64,000 nucleotides of DNA from Phytophthora sp. 'mugwort' (taxonomy: Eukaryota > Oomycota > Peronosporomycetes > Peronosporales > Peronosporaceae): NCBI GenBank assembly GCA_033558025.1, contig JAUCEF010000003.1:372001-436000 (forward strand). The letters run 5' to 3'. The notes below the pieces were generated by a model, which did not search any database, was not told the origin of the DNA, and worked only from the letters and a program-made list of their open reading frames with translations. Each line of letters opens with the position of its first letter. Position 1 is the stretch's first letter. The position numbers and the translations under genes were made by a program. Positions 20,601-31,310 of this stretch are shown piece by piece.

Positions 20601-21550
20601 CTTGTCCTTGACAGCACTCCGGGGTCTCGGTCTGTGACGCGCACTCGAGATCAGCAATAAAACTTACGCCTGAAGCGTAAAACTAACTTTATCGCACGAG
20701 CTACTTGTCCGTGAAGATGTAAGTTGAAGATTGAGTAAGATTCAAATGAACAAACAAAGCCGACTGTGCTCGTAGCTGTCTAATCTTGCACAGGGGTTCC
20801 CTGTGCAGACTGCTTGTTGTCCTCTTCGCTTAATCATAGGCCTGGTTCAGCCCACTGCAATCACGGCCGGTAATGATGCTCGGGGGATGATGTTCGACGG
20901 AGGGCTCTCCATCAACCACGACTTTCTTTCTGCATCACCATAGTGTCATCTTCATAGATTCTTGTAGAAACACGCAAGCAAAGAGAACACACTGATCGTG
21001 TTCCGCTCGCCGCTTTTTGTGCTGACAACGAACTTGAGCCGACCGAGGAAGACAACGTCCGAGGAAATCTTACATGTGGCTGCAAGCCCCGCACCACTAT
21101 GCTCCGCCTGGGCGGACCTACACGGGCCGACAGAACTGAAGTACGACTTGGGCATCAATGCGGACTGATACATGTAGATGGCGTGGGAGAATGTTCTACA
21201 ATTGTACTCTTATATACAATGTATAATACGAGTACAATTGTGATACTTATAACTAAAATTGGGCGGCGACAAGCGGAACCCGACGAAAGTTTTATTTTCA
21301 GAAACTGATGCAATTTGAAATGACTAGTTGTCCCAATGGGCTTGACGCCTATCAGTCCGTTCCAGATTTATTGTCCATTTTACAAAATTCTGCTCGCGAT
21401 TCGTCAAATTATCTCTAGACACATCGGATTGGTAGTAATAGAACCGCCTGGACACCACGGTTTGAATGGTGTGTAGGGCTCACGACAAGTCGAACCATGG
21501 GGGCCAACAAAAACAATTGAGTGGCATTTCGTAGCTCATACTAGAGGTCA
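20601..21550. other. non-coding / possible LTR relic
   Basis: No gene is recognised. A 73-codon minus-strand frame (21173-20952) has no known motif. The region contains a strong AT-rich dyad at 21198-21241 and might be a solo LTR or promoter relic of the neighbouring gypsy or mariner element. No boundary could be fixed. Confidence 0.35.
21198..21241. repeat. 12-bp perfect dyad around an AT-rich loop
   Basis: ACAATTGTACTC at 21198-21209 is repeated as its exact reverse complement GAGTACAATTGT at 21230-21241, with a 20-base AT-rich loop. Each arm itself contains the palindrome ACAATTGT. Confidence 0.85.
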
Positions 21551-21610
21551 TAAGTATTGATATCGCCCCGCCCCACCAAACCGCCCACCAAGTACCCAAG
21601 CTCCAGCACG

Positions 21611-22920
21611 ATGCGCCGTCCCATCACCCCCCGAGCCTCGTCCCGCCCACGAGCTAGCAACCTCTCTGACGACAAACGCCTGCGTGTTGTGGCTGCCCTT
21701 CTCCACGGAGCAACCGGCGGCATCGTGCCGCGTGATGCGGTGAGGACTGTAGCCGTAGCGTTTGCGGTCCACACCCGAACGGTCTCGCGCGTCTGGCGCC
21801 GAGCTCTCTCCAACTTCGAGCGCAACGGTGCGTACGCATCGCCGTCGGGAATGCACCGCACTGGGCGTCAAAGAGTCGACAGGTCTCGGCAGCTGGGGCA
21901 GCTACGAGGTGTTGACCCTCAACAGCGAAGCACCATCCGTTCAGCTGCCCAAGCCTGCTTCCTTCCTCCAACTACGCTTTCCGAGGGCTTCGCATTGGCA
22001 AGCTCCGTGTGGAGACTTCTGTCGCCAAGCCGATGCTGACGGAGGACAACAAGACGAATAGGGTTGCCTTCAGCGTGGACCACGTAGATCCAACGACGCA
22101 TCTCTTCAGCAGCAACATTGGAGGATGTAGTTCACGTCGACGAAAAACTTTTCTACCTGAGCAAGGTCAAGCGCCGTTGCGTGTTGCTACCAGACGAGCC
22201 CAAGCCTGTTATCAGGCTTAAAAGCAAGCGGCATATCCCGAAGGTGATGGTTCTGTCGGCGGTAGCCCGGCCGCGTCATGACCCCACAACGGGGGAGTTT
22301 TTCAATGGCAACTCGGGCGGGACCTGGGCTTTTCTAAAGCATGAGCCGGCAAAACGCAACAGCTGCAACCGGCCAACCGGCACCATGATTCCCTATCCTG
22401 TGACGGTGAACAGGATTTCATACAGGGAGATCCCCCTATGGAGCACGTGCTGCCATCAATTCTAGCCAAGTTTCCTGGAGCCACAGATGGAAGGCGTATC
22501 ACTGTGCAGCAGATAACACCCCCACCATATCCAGCCGATGATACTGAGTGGTGTCAGGCAGTAGCGGCATCTGGATGCAATGTCCAGTTGCGGTTCCAGC
22601 CGTCCAATAGCCCCGACATGAACGTGTTGGACCTAGCTGTCTTTAACGCCCTCCAGGCGCTCCAGCAGAGCATGGCTGCCCAGACGCTGGAGGAGTTGGT
22701 GGAGAAAGTGAAGGTGGCCTTTGATGAGTTGCCACCAGCTAACCTGAACGCAGGGTTCTTAACGCTACAGTGCGTTATGGATGATTGTGTTGCTGCAGGT
22801 GGAGACAATACTTTTAAGATTCAACACATGTCGAAGTCCAAGCTTGCCCGGGAGGGACGACTTCCCCAGAGCATCAAGTGCTCTGTTACCACCGCTTCTT
22901 TTCTACCCGCTCCTCAGCGA
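21611..22920 (+). pseudogene. Tc1/mariner-type transposase pseudogene
   Basis: The N-terminal HTH-type region reads LSDDKRLRVVAALLHGATGG, followed by AVHTRTVSRVWRRAL. A catalytic first-Asp motif occurs in DVVHVDEKLFYLSKVKRR (about 22120-22180). The second block is degenerate (RITVQQITPPPYPADD, where QxDNAPxH-type sequence is expected). The third is LRFQPSNSPDMNVLDLAVFN at about 22588-22650, with the final catalytic Asp of a mariner DDxD triad. Between blocks the frame shifts at least three times (about 21870, 22060-22120, 22440). TIRs were not identified. Confidence 0.82.
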
Positions 22921-22996
22921 TCTGACGTAGACGACCATACTGAAGCTAATACAAAAGACGACCCCCCCCCCCACTGTCAGGCCGAGCACGGCGTGC

Positions 22997-23040
22997 CGGT
23001 CAGCACGCCCGTGAGGGTGATGGCCTAGGCGTGCTGACCG
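22997..23040. repeat. 13-bp GC-rich hairpin after mariner relic
   Basis: CGGTCAGCACGCC (22997-23009) is the exact reverse complement of 23028-23040, with an 18-base loop. An 11-base C run lies just upstream (22962-22972). It could mark the 3' terminus of the mariner relic. Confidence 0.8.
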
Positions 23041-24633
23041 AGCACGCCAGCGGCCTATAGCAAGCAACTATGCGCGAGCTGCCTTGAACGGCCAGGACGC
23101 GCATGGCAGGCAGCCGCCGATGGTATGTACCTGATGTGTACCTGCACAGAAAAAAAATAAGAAAAAGGAAACGTTGCTTACATTTAGGTTAAGTATACAC
23201 AAAAGAAAAAAGAATCTTACCCAGTAAGGGAGCGCACGGAGAGCACGAGGTGCTTCCGTGAGCGCATGCATGTCGTAGCTAGCTAAAGAAAACAAACGAA
23301 TATAATCATTCCAAACGTGCGTCATTCCCCACAAGTCCAAGCCTACCTGTTTCCTCCGCCGCACTGCAAGTGCATTGCCGCCTCGACGCCCCCCAAATAC
23401 GGCTTCTGGGTGGGGACTTGTGATAGTGTCCCATCCCACTAATAATACGCCACCTCTGATTTTAATTCAGAATTCCCAGATTTATCAGATCGGAGCCCGC
23501 ATAAATCAATGGCCATGGGGTACTACTTGTACAACTTTCCCATGGTGCATCTAAACATCATTCTGCTCGTCGTTGACTCTGCTTTCTCGGGTTGGACGAT
23601 CAACTGTCGCTGGTGACTCACTCCATCTACGAGAAAATTGTCGCGGAATTGCTTGGTAAGCAGCGTACTGCGTCTGCAATCTCCAACGAAACCAGCGAAG
23701 TGGTATCGATCAGCAGCGACTCCGCCGATGGCGAGGCTTTTGTCGACACGATTGCCAAGATCGATCTCTAACGACATGCTCGAAGCACATGAAAACTACG
23801 ACTTCCTAACTTAACATGACTCATACTGACAATTTAACATGCATTAATACCCCCGTCCATTTAATAGTATCCCATGGGGAACAATCTTAGATTTTACAGT
23901 AGTACTAAGTTGGAATTAATACAGTTGATGCTGAAGCAACGTGCGCCAGAGCTGCTGGTGGATTGTGCTGGCCGTTCCAATCAGCAGAATCAACAAGGTA
24001 CTGGGTCGTCCAAACGTGTCCTAGATCCTGTAGCTTGCGATCGAGGCTCGGTCCCAGCGTCCGTTTCTAAAGCCTCCGAAAATCGCGACCACGGTCAGTC
24101 CCCATCACAAGATTACCCAGTCCGCCTGATGTCCATACGAACACCACACATGGTCTCCGACTCTTGTCCCCACCGCAGCAGGCGTATCGACCCCACCACC
24201 CCGGGTGATAATCAGTGGTACTTAACCACGCGTTGGACTTGTACGGCGAGGTCGCAAAGCAGTTTGATTTCTGACTCAGCAGAGCTAAATGTACAAAACA
24301 TTATCATTTAAGAGCCAGCAATTCATCGGCTGAGCATTGCGCTCCCCTATGCGCCTGCTCCAAACCAAACCATACTTACTCAAATCCTCTCGCCACACCA
24401 TTAGCTTCCCACTCACCGGCTGCTTCACCACGGACGGGGCATGCTTACACGCACTTTTGCAGGTGAAGACTGAGTGAGTGTCCATTCCCCACGCACATCA
24501 AAGGGATCTGCCTATCCGTATAAACGACACCTCTCGACAGTTCGTTGCTGTGCATCAACGATGAACGACTGTCTCGCTATCACCTACACTCACTGTGAAG
24601 AATTCTAGGTAGACAGCACTTGACAGCATCAGA
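23041..24633. other. unassigned region upstream of the first CAP gene
   Basis: It holds three unrecognised frames: 23439-23068 (-), 123 codons; a plus-strand stretch 23600-23771 encoding a helix-like THSIYEKIVAELLGKQR peptide; and 23874-24311 (+), 145 codons, low-complexity and hydrophilic. None shows a domain. The last ~140 bp before 24634 would contain the CAP promoter; CACTCACTGTG near 24586 resembles an oomycete initiator only weakly. Confidence 0.35.
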
Positions 24634-27021
24634 ATGAAAGTATCAACCAGCCTTGTCGTGGCTGCCTTGGCTGCTTTGACTATCAGCGCTAACGCTCAGT
24701 CCACGAGCACATCCGACCTCGCATCAGGATCCTCGGACTTTAGCGCGGAGCAAACGCTTCCGGCGACGTCGGTCTCTGGCTCCACAACCGAGTCGTCCGC
24801 GGAGACGAGTGATTCGTCGCTTAAAAACTGGGATGCGACTTCGACCGAGGGCTCTAGCACCGAGCAGTCGACTCAGACTAGCTCCCTCGAGGGTTACCCC
24901 GCTGAGGGCTCCACGACTGAGTCGTCTGGAAAGACGACCTCGTCTTCGCTTGACGACCTCCCCACACCTTCGGGTTCATCGGCGATGGCAGAGTCTTCCT
25001 CAGGCTTGACGACCAAGGCATCCGGGGAGACTATGTCGACTGAGGCGTCCGGGGAGAGTATGCCGACTGAGGCGTCCGGGGAGAGTATGCCGACTGAGGC
25101 ATCCGCGGAGACTACGCCGACTGAGTCGTCTACTGAGACTACGCCGACCGAGGCGTCCGCAGAAACTAGTTTGACCGAATTTTCTAGTGAGACTAGCTCG
25201 GCAGGATCGACGAGTGAGCAGACTACGTCCGATGGCAGCTTTACGGACGAGCAGAAGTCGATCTGGATCGAGCGCCACAATTACTTCCGAGTGGCGGCTC
25301 TGCCGTGGTCAGCCGGGAACATGCAGCGAATGAACTGGGACGACGACCTCGCGAAGGCTGCGGCTTCTTCGGCTGCGAGCTGTGCGGCTAGCACGACTAC
25401 GGGCCTCAACGTGTACGAATCTACATCAACGGACCCGTCGACGGTGATTGAAGAAGCAATTAATTCTTGGATTGTCGAGCCGTCGCTCGCTAACATCGGT
25501 AGCGTGGTTCCACCAGCAAAAGAAGGCGACGCGGTGGGCGCAGGACTCTACAACTCGTACACACAGGTCGTCTGGGCTTCGACGACTGGCGTTGGATGTG
25601 CCATGGCCAGTTGCTCTGGCGGATCGACAGTGGCTTGTGAATACTCCCCGGCAGGAAACGACGGCAAGTCCGCGTGGTACGTCCACGCTGCTCAGGCCAC
25701 GCAGTGTCCAACCGGAACCACAGCGCAACTTGGTCTTTGCGTTGTGGAAGGCGACGCGAAGAACGACCTCATCGCGCCCATCCCGGACGGGAAATGGACG
25801 TACCAGGTGTACCCGACGTTCGTCCCTGACATTATGTCTACGATCCTGAAAGCGGCTAAGGCAAGAGATACCCCTGGAGCCGCGCCCGTGACGACGAGAT
25901 CCCCGTCTGGATCGGAGATGTACGAGTCGTCTCCTCCTAGCTCGGAGGAATCGAGCACGGACACCGAGCAGACCACGAGCTCACTCGCGACAGAGACCAC
26001 GAGCTCACTCGAGACGGAGACCACGAGCTCACTCGAGACGGATACCACGAGCTCATTCGAGTCGGAGACCTCACCGGGGTCCATGACAGATGAAACCAGC
26101 TCGTCTTCTCTTGGAGATATGTTCGATGCTTCCTCTGATGAAGACTCTTTGACTGAATCTCCAGGAGAAACGACCTCATCTTCGCTTGAAGACCTCCCTT
26201 CAACTTCGAGCGCGTCGACGGAAACTGGAGCTTCGGGCTCCTCGACTGATTTGAATAACGAAACTTTTAGCAGCTCTTCCTTGGAGGAAGGCCCCCTGGA
26301 GGTCGAGTCTTGCTCTGGATCATCCACTGGCACAGCGTCTTCTTCAAGCCTTACCATGGAGTCGTCCGACGAGACGACTTCTTCCGAACTTGGCGGTGGC
26401 TGGGACGTGACATCCACTTCGGGAGCGACGATGGAGTCGTCGACTGATACTAGCACGTCCGCGACGGAAGGTGGGGATTTGAGCCCAACCTCGGGATCAT
26501 CCACCGAGACCAGTTATTCATCGACTGCTGCCTCGAGCTCAGAGACGACTCCATCTACTGAGACGACCTCGCTGTCATCGGAAAGCAGTTCGAGTTCCGA
26601 CTTATCCACCGAAATGAGTTCAGCTTCGAAAACGTCGCCGTCTTCTGAAGACGAGGTGCCAGGTACAGTGAAGCCCAGTTCGGCCAATGGCTCCTCCTTC
26701 AAGAACGAGGAATCGTCGCCGGCATTGGAATCGACGACCAGCTCAGGAAGCGCCCCCAGCACGGACTCAACCAAGCAGGAGGAGGACTCGACCAAGCAAG
26801 AAGCAAGCGACCCAACTGCGGGCTCGACGACAACTGTCTCGGCCAATAATAAGTCGGATGCCACCGTTGCGGCCGGGACCGCGATTTCTCCTGCAGGCAT
26901 CGCCGGTATAATCGTGTTAGGCGTTGTGGCCGTGGCCGCCTTGGCTGTAGTCGTGAGCTACCGCAAGAACCAGCAGCGACAGCGGGACATCATGCGCGAC
27001 GGCGGTATCCAAGTCATTTAA
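24634..27021 (+). CDS. membrane-anchored CAP (PR-1/SCP-like) protein with mucin-like stalk, paralogue 1
   Basis: A single exon of 795 residues. It begins with a classical signal peptide (MKVSTSLVVAALAALTISANA, cut after about 21). Residues ~24-200 are Ser/Thr/Glu rich with tandem repeats. A CAP domain spans ~203-375: IWIERHNYFRVAALPWSAGN, MNWDDDLAKAA, NSYTQVVWASTTGVGCAMAS and VACEYSPAGND are its signatures. A second Ser/Thr-rich stretch (~400-745) should be heavily O-glycosylated. A TM helix lies at ~754-776, followed by a 19-residue basic tail. This predicts a type I surface protein with the CAP domain outside. The cavity His before YTQVVW is Ser, so the usual CAP metal-site tetrad is incomplete. 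CAP proteins in other eukaryotes bind sterols or lipids; the ligand here is unknown. It is paralogous to the genes at 27785 and 38965, and is the only one with a long stalk N-terminal to the CAP domain. Confidence 0.9.
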   Translation: MKVSTSLVVAALAALTISANAQSTSTSDLASGSSDFSAEQTLPATSVSGSTTESSAETSDSSLKNWDATSTEGSSTEQSTQTSSLEGYPAEGSTTESSGKTTSSSLDDLPTPSGSSAMAESSSGLTTKASGETMSTEASGESMPTEASGESMPTEASAETTPTESSTETTPTEASAETSLTEFSSETSSAGSTSEQTTSDGSFTDEQKSIWIERHNYFRVAALPWSAGNMQRMNWDDDLAKAAASSAASCAASTTTGLNVYESTSTDPSTVIEEAINSWIVEPSLANIGSVVPPAKEGDAVGAGLYNSYTQVVWASTTGVGCAMASCSGGSTVACEYSPAGNDGKSAWYVHAAQATQCPTGTTAQLGLCVVEGDAKNDLIAPIPDGKWTYQVYPTFVPDIMSTILKAAKARDTPGAAPVTTRSPSGSEMYESSPPSSEESSTDTEQTTSSLATETTSSLETETTSSLETDTTSSFESETSPGSMTDETSSSSLGDMFDASSDEDSLTESPGETTSSSLEDLPSTSSASTETGASGSSTDLNNETFSSSSLEEGPLEVESCSGSSTGTASSSSLTMESSDETTSSELGGGWDVTSTSGATMESSTDTSTSATEGGDLSPTSGSSTETSYSSTAASSSETTPSTETTSLSSESSSSSDLSTEMSSASKTSPSSEDEVPGTVKPSSANGSSFKNEESSPALESTTSSGSAPSTDSTKQEEDSTKQEASDPTAGSTTTVSANNKSDATVAAGTAISPAGIAGIIVLGVVAVAALAVVVSYRKNQQRQRDIMRDGGIQVI
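25015..25170 (+). repeat. in-frame tandem repeat, ~11-residue units
   Basis: Units of about 33 bp encode variants of E-A-S-G-E-S-M-P-T and related T-E-x-S-x-E-T-x-P-T blocks. The most recent copies (25045-25100) are nearly identical, indicating recent slippage expansion in the N-terminal stalk of CAP paralogue 1. Confidence 0.8.
25960..26070 (+). repeat. in-frame tandem repeat encoding T-T-S-S-L-E-T-E units
   Basis: About four 24-bp units encode S-S-L-(A/E)-T-(E/D)-T-T in the C-terminal stalk of CAP paralogue 1. The units are nearly identical at the DNA level, so they are young. Confidence 0.8.
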
Positions 27022-27784
27022 GTCCCATTCAAATTCAACAAAGAAGCTCGATGATCCATTAGAGACTGACCCAACGTGATGAAAGCATACACGATGCGCG
27101 TCGTCGCAGGAGAAAGAGCGACTGAGCGATACAAATAGCGCACCACCAGTGAGCAATTAAGTCAATCGAATCCGGTCCAGATTTACCTTAACAGAGCCCA
27201 GAACCTCTTCATGATCGAGTATACGTCTATTTCTGAGACGAAGACTCATTTCGAGGTGTTGATCGTGTCTGCCAGGTCTGAGTGGATGAGACATCGGATG
27301 CTACTGGACTTGAAAGTTCAAACTTTGGGGAAGTCGAGGAAAAAAACGTCTCGGTACTTATTGTCGCGCGCTCGCAAGTAGCAGCGCTCCTGCGCCATGA
27401 ACTTTCGGTGGCGATCCGGATTCCGGCGGCCTGTCGGTATACCATGTATAGCAGTCGCCGCGGCTCAGCCGCTACAGCAGTGCGCTGAAAATGAAACACG
27501 TTTACACTGCGATTTTAACAATTAATGCAAGACAAGTAAACAAAGCTAACAGCACAGGCAGAGCAAAACAGTTATCATCAGGTTCAACAGGGTATTTGAT
27601 TTTGAGTTGGTGAGTCTCACTATGAAGGTAGCCGCACATCTGTCGCGGCGGAAATCACGCACCAGGACATCTGTCGCGGACCAGTCCGAGTCAGCGCTGC
27701 CCAAGCTTCTGCAGCGCCACCGCTCCACACCCAAATTGGAGTGTAGCAAGAGAGAACGTCGGACCTGTAACAGCGTTATATAAT
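27022..27784. other. intergenic between CAP paralogues 1 and 2
   Basis: 763 bp with overlapping unsupported frames at 27227-27499 (-) and 27282-27488 (+). No motif is recognised. It carries the 3' end of paralogue 1 and the promoter of paralogue 2; TATATAAT lies directly before the start at 27785. Confidence 0.5.
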
Positions 27785-29296
27785 ATGCAGGTGTCCGCAG
27801 TAGTCTCCTTCGTGGCCGCGGCAGTCCTGACCGTCCGCGCCGACAGCTTCAGCGCCGAGGACCAGGCCATCTGGATCGACCGTCACAACTACTTCCGCAC
27901 CACGGGCTTGCCCTGGTCGGCAGGGGACATGCGTCGCATCGGATGGAGTTCCGACCTGGCCGCGACAGCTGCCTCCACAGCCGCCAAGTGCTCGGCCACA
28001 ACAGCAGCAGGTGTGAACGTGTACCAGTCCTCGTTGACCAACTCGTCGTCCGTCATTGACGAGGCCATTCAGCAGTGGATCGTTGAAACGTCCATGACAA
28101 CGCTCAAGACACTGGCTCAGCCTGCTGCTCCCGGTATCGACGTTGGAACAGGTACTTATAACTCCTACTCGCAGGTGCTGTGGGCCTCGACCACCAGCGT
28201 CGGATGTGCCGTGGCCAGCTGCTCAGGTAGCGACATGGTGGTGTGCGAGTACTCACCCCCAGGAAACGATGGCTCCTCAGCCTGGTACGTCCACGCAGAC
28301 ACGGCCTCGAACTGCCCGTCCGGAACGACGGCCTCGCAGGGACTGTGCGTCGTCGAGGGGGACACGGCCCACAACCAGATCGCCGCCATTCCAGCAGGCA
28401 AACTGTCGTACGAGGTCTATCCGGCCTATGTGGTCAGCATGCACACAGTTTTGATCGAGGCGGCCCGTGGCATTGCTAGCGGGTCGGCAACGAGTTCGAC
28501 ACGGTCGACGGCCGCGACTGCCCCCACCGCTACGCCTGCTGCGCCAACTGATTCACCAGCGAGTCCAACTGCGACAACAGCGACGCCTACCGCGACAACC
28601 ACTTCATCGTCTTCAGAGACATCTTCGTCTAAGGAAACATCTTCGTCTAAGGAAACATCTTCGTCTCAGGAAACATCCTCGTCGGAAACATCGTCGTCCA
28701 AAGATACATCATTGTCTGAGAATACGTATTCGTCCAACGAGGACAGCAATGCTACCAAGACCAACTCGGCCCAGAAAACCACGACTTCCTCAACATCGTC
28801 GGACACGAGCGCGAGCACTGAATCTTCTTCCGCTGCTGCAAAGACCGGCAAGATGACGACATCGTCGTCCACCGCGGATTCTTCGACGGGCTCTTCGACG
28901 GAGCAGATCTCACAGACGACGGCCTCGGACTCCGACGAGTCGGAACCCGGCACGGTTAAGGCAAGCTCGGACAGCGGATCGACCTTCACAAACCAGGCGA
29001 CGTCACCGACGACGGGATCGTTGACGGAGCAGACCTCGAGCAGCACCATAGCTGCCAGTGGACCCAGCGCTGCTAATTCGGAGAGCACCGCGACCACTTC
29101 TAGCTCCGGTGGTGCGACTAGTATCAACAATCAGTCCAGCAAAGCGACCGGCGGGGTGATCTCTGCAGCTGGCTTGGTCGGTATGATCGTACTGGCCATT
29201 GTCGGTATTGCTGCATTCGGAGTGGTCATGAGCTACAAGAGGAACCAGCGGCGGCAGCGCGAGATCATGCGCGACGGCGGCATCCGGATGATTTAA
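27785..29296 (+). CDS. membrane-anchored CAP (PR-1/SCP-like) protein, paralogue 2
   Basis: A single exon of 503 residues. The signal peptide (MQVSAVVSFVAAAVLTVRA) leads directly into the CAP domain (~20-195), with IWIDRHNYFRTTGLPWSAGD, NSYSQVLWASTTSVGCAVAS and VVCEYSPPGND. A Ser/Thr-rich stalk (~230-455) follows, including S-S-K-E-T-S repeats near 28615-28690. A TM helix is at ~459-484. The 19-residue cytoplasmic tail is 13/19 identical to paralogue 1, including RQR-(D/E)-IMRDGGI. The CAP cavity His is Ser. Cysteines in the CAP domain are conserved with paralogues 1 and 3. It is expected at the plasma membrane or hyphal surface. It is closest in CAP sequence to paralogue 3 (HNxFRTTGLPWSAG shared). 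Confidence 0.9.
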   Translation: MQVSAVVSFVAAAVLTVRADSFSAEDQAIWIDRHNYFRTTGLPWSAGDMRRIGWSSDLAATAASTAAKCSATTAAGVNVYQSSLTNSSSVIDEAIQQWIVETSMTTLKTLAQPAAPGIDVGTGTYNSYSQVLWASTTSVGCAVASCSGSDMVVCEYSPPGNDGSSAWYVHADTASNCPSGTTASQGLCVVEGDTAHNQIAAIPAGKLSYEVYPAYVVSMHTVLIEAARGIASGSATSSTRSTAATAPTATPAAPTDSPASPTATTATPTATTTSSSSETSSSKETSSSKETSSSQETSSSETSSSKDTSLSENTYSSNEDSNATKTNSAQKTTTSSTSSDTSASTESSSAAAKTGKMTTSSSTADSSTGSSTEQISQTTASDSDESEPGTVKASSDSGSTFTNQATSPTTGSLTEQTSSSTIAASGPSAANSESTATTSSSGGATSINNQSSKATGGVISAAGLVGMIVLAIVGIAAFGVVMSYKRNQRRQREIMRDGGIRMI

Positions 29297-29899
29297 GCTA
29301 GAGCAATGACGTTTCTATGGTGGAGTCAAACGTAAATCGAGTTCAAGTTAGCACTGAACCAGTCTTGATGATAGCTAAGCATGGAGACCGTACGCCGAAC
29401 GTTGTAGTCGAGGCTGCTGTAGTGTAAATTTAGTCTTGTGCAGAGTGCGTTGAATTAATTTAGTTATGTCCATGTTTGGTAGCGGTAAGTCTTTTTTGCT
29501 GGTTGTGCTGGCCGTTCTAGCTTTCGACGTCAACATTGTACCTCTCTTTGGCTGGCTTCTTAATACTAAAGTACTAAGTGTGCAAAATTTTCACTTGTCA
29601 ATAATCAACTTTTTGGAAGTCCTGCTTTTTCGTAAATATTATATTCTACCGGTACCCCAGGATATTGCTTTTTTGTTCTTTCCGAAAACGCTTTTTACGG
29701 TGTCCCACAAGGACATTAAGTATCCTCGCCGCCACCATAATATATCTGTAACGTGGTCACATTTCCTATAATAGTTAAGCGGCTGACCTGCGCTAGCGTC
29801 ATGCTGGTGCCATAGTTTCACACTCCCGCTTTCACCATGACCCCTGCAACCCTTTCAAGATCAAGCAAGTCTGCTCCCAGTTCTTCATTACGCTGCTAA
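29297..29899. other. intergenic, AT-rich
   Basis: A 101-codon plus-strand frame (29466-29771) has hydrophobic stretches but no homologue that I recognise. The 5' edge of the hAT relic lies near 29.9 kb. Confidence 0.4.
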
Positions 29900-31310
29900 G
29901 CGTGCAACATGGTCCGTCCGAGTACTTTCGGTGCCAGTGCGGCAGTGTTCGGAAACAAGACGTGAAAATGGGTGACTACAACCTCTTCAACCACTTGCTG
30001 GAACAGCCCCCCCCTTCCCCAGACTACGTGACGACGAAGACGGATAGCGGACACAATCTGAAACACTCTTGACATTTTTATCGACTAGAAGAGTCCACCC
30101 GTCCAGAACGATTTCAAAGACGGGCGGAAGGAGATATCATTCTCGATCTATTTCGCCATCGGCACTGCTTACATGAGCAGCTATTCGCTTCATCATTGTG
30201 TACTCGTCGACTGTGTAGTCCTCGCAGAAAGTTAGGTACGTTGCACTCGATAATGAATCAAACCAGATGCACACAAACTGAGCTCCCGCTCGGAGCATTT
30301 GTTTTAGTGGCGGCTTTCGCCACTTTCGTTCCTCCCTGAATGTGCATTGGCGCCGCTAATGAAGATGATGCTGGAAACCATGCGGCGGCAGACAGGAGAC
30401 TTTTCTTAAGGGTATTTGCCGTTCTTCGGACGTGGCGCCACAGCATTTCGTACCTTGTTGCTGACAGCTGCGCGATTAACACGAGGCTAGTGATGTCCTT
30501 TTTTTTTCATTGGCTGCGCCAGCCATCGTCTTAATTTGGAGGTGAATCTATACTAGACCGACTACGAGCCTGGATTGAGCAGCTATAGCGGCTCGTGCGG
30601 AAGCTGCGATACCTTAACAAGGCTCAAAACGCAGGTATTATTCGGTATTGCTGGGTAGTCCCGGTCTGTGAGGTAACGTTTAGCCAGGAAAAAAGTGATT
30701 TTTTAGGAAGCTGACGAATTTGCTTCGGCAGATGGCTTCATCTACAAGATGATTTAGCGTATTTCCATCTCCGTGATGCTCTGGACACGGAGGACGGCTA
30801 CATTAGTCGTTGATGCTGACGCCGTCATGCAAACCGACAGCAAGCGTTTGCGACTTTCAGTTCGCTACCACGAAACAGGACAATTTAACGCTTCTCGATG
30901 TTCGTGATATCTTCAGCGATCTCGTGGAGAAGGACCCTGCCTCCGTTATTTACCCCGTTTCTGAAGATGTATATTTACTAGCGTTGGCGGGGAAGAGCCA
31001 CGAGCTAGCTGAGGGCCATCAACTCATGCTGCATCCGTTCGAGACGGTCTCAGAGCCTACTCAACTCGCAAAAAAACGAGCAGCGGATGTCTAGAGAGGT
31101 TCGCGGACCAGGTGCTATCTGAGCGCGAGAAGTAGCGTACGGCATTGAAGACTCGGAACGAATATTACATCCTCCGACGTTGATTATCGTTGAGCGTGTT
31201 TTCAATGTTGCGAAGTACACCCTCCTTTTCAGCGCCAGAGCATTCTGCCCCTGTATCTAGCTAACTCACATGCTCAACGTGCGCTATTGGAACGCGACGA
31301 CGGTCGCCGA
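29900..31310 (+). pseudogene. hAT-type transposase pseudogene (BED finger to C-terminal end)
   Basis: It begins with a BED-type finger: FRCQCGSVRKQDVKMGDYNL then FNHLLEQ (about 29930-30000). Around 30560-30700 a piece reads RLVRKLRYLNKAQNAGIIRY, as in the middle of oomycete hAT proteins. Near 31190-31310, VERVFNVAKYTLLFSARAF then LNVRYWNATTVAEN match the C-terminal region just before and after the dimerisation motif. Stops and frameshifts occur throughout. No TIR or 8-bp duplication was identified. Confidence 0.6.

Noticed and set aside
25692..26504. 270-codon open frame on the minus strand inside CAP paralogue 1
   Set aside because: It is the antisense of the Ser/Thr/Glu-rich stalk. The repetitive codon bias removes stops on the other strand; there is no start context and no domain.
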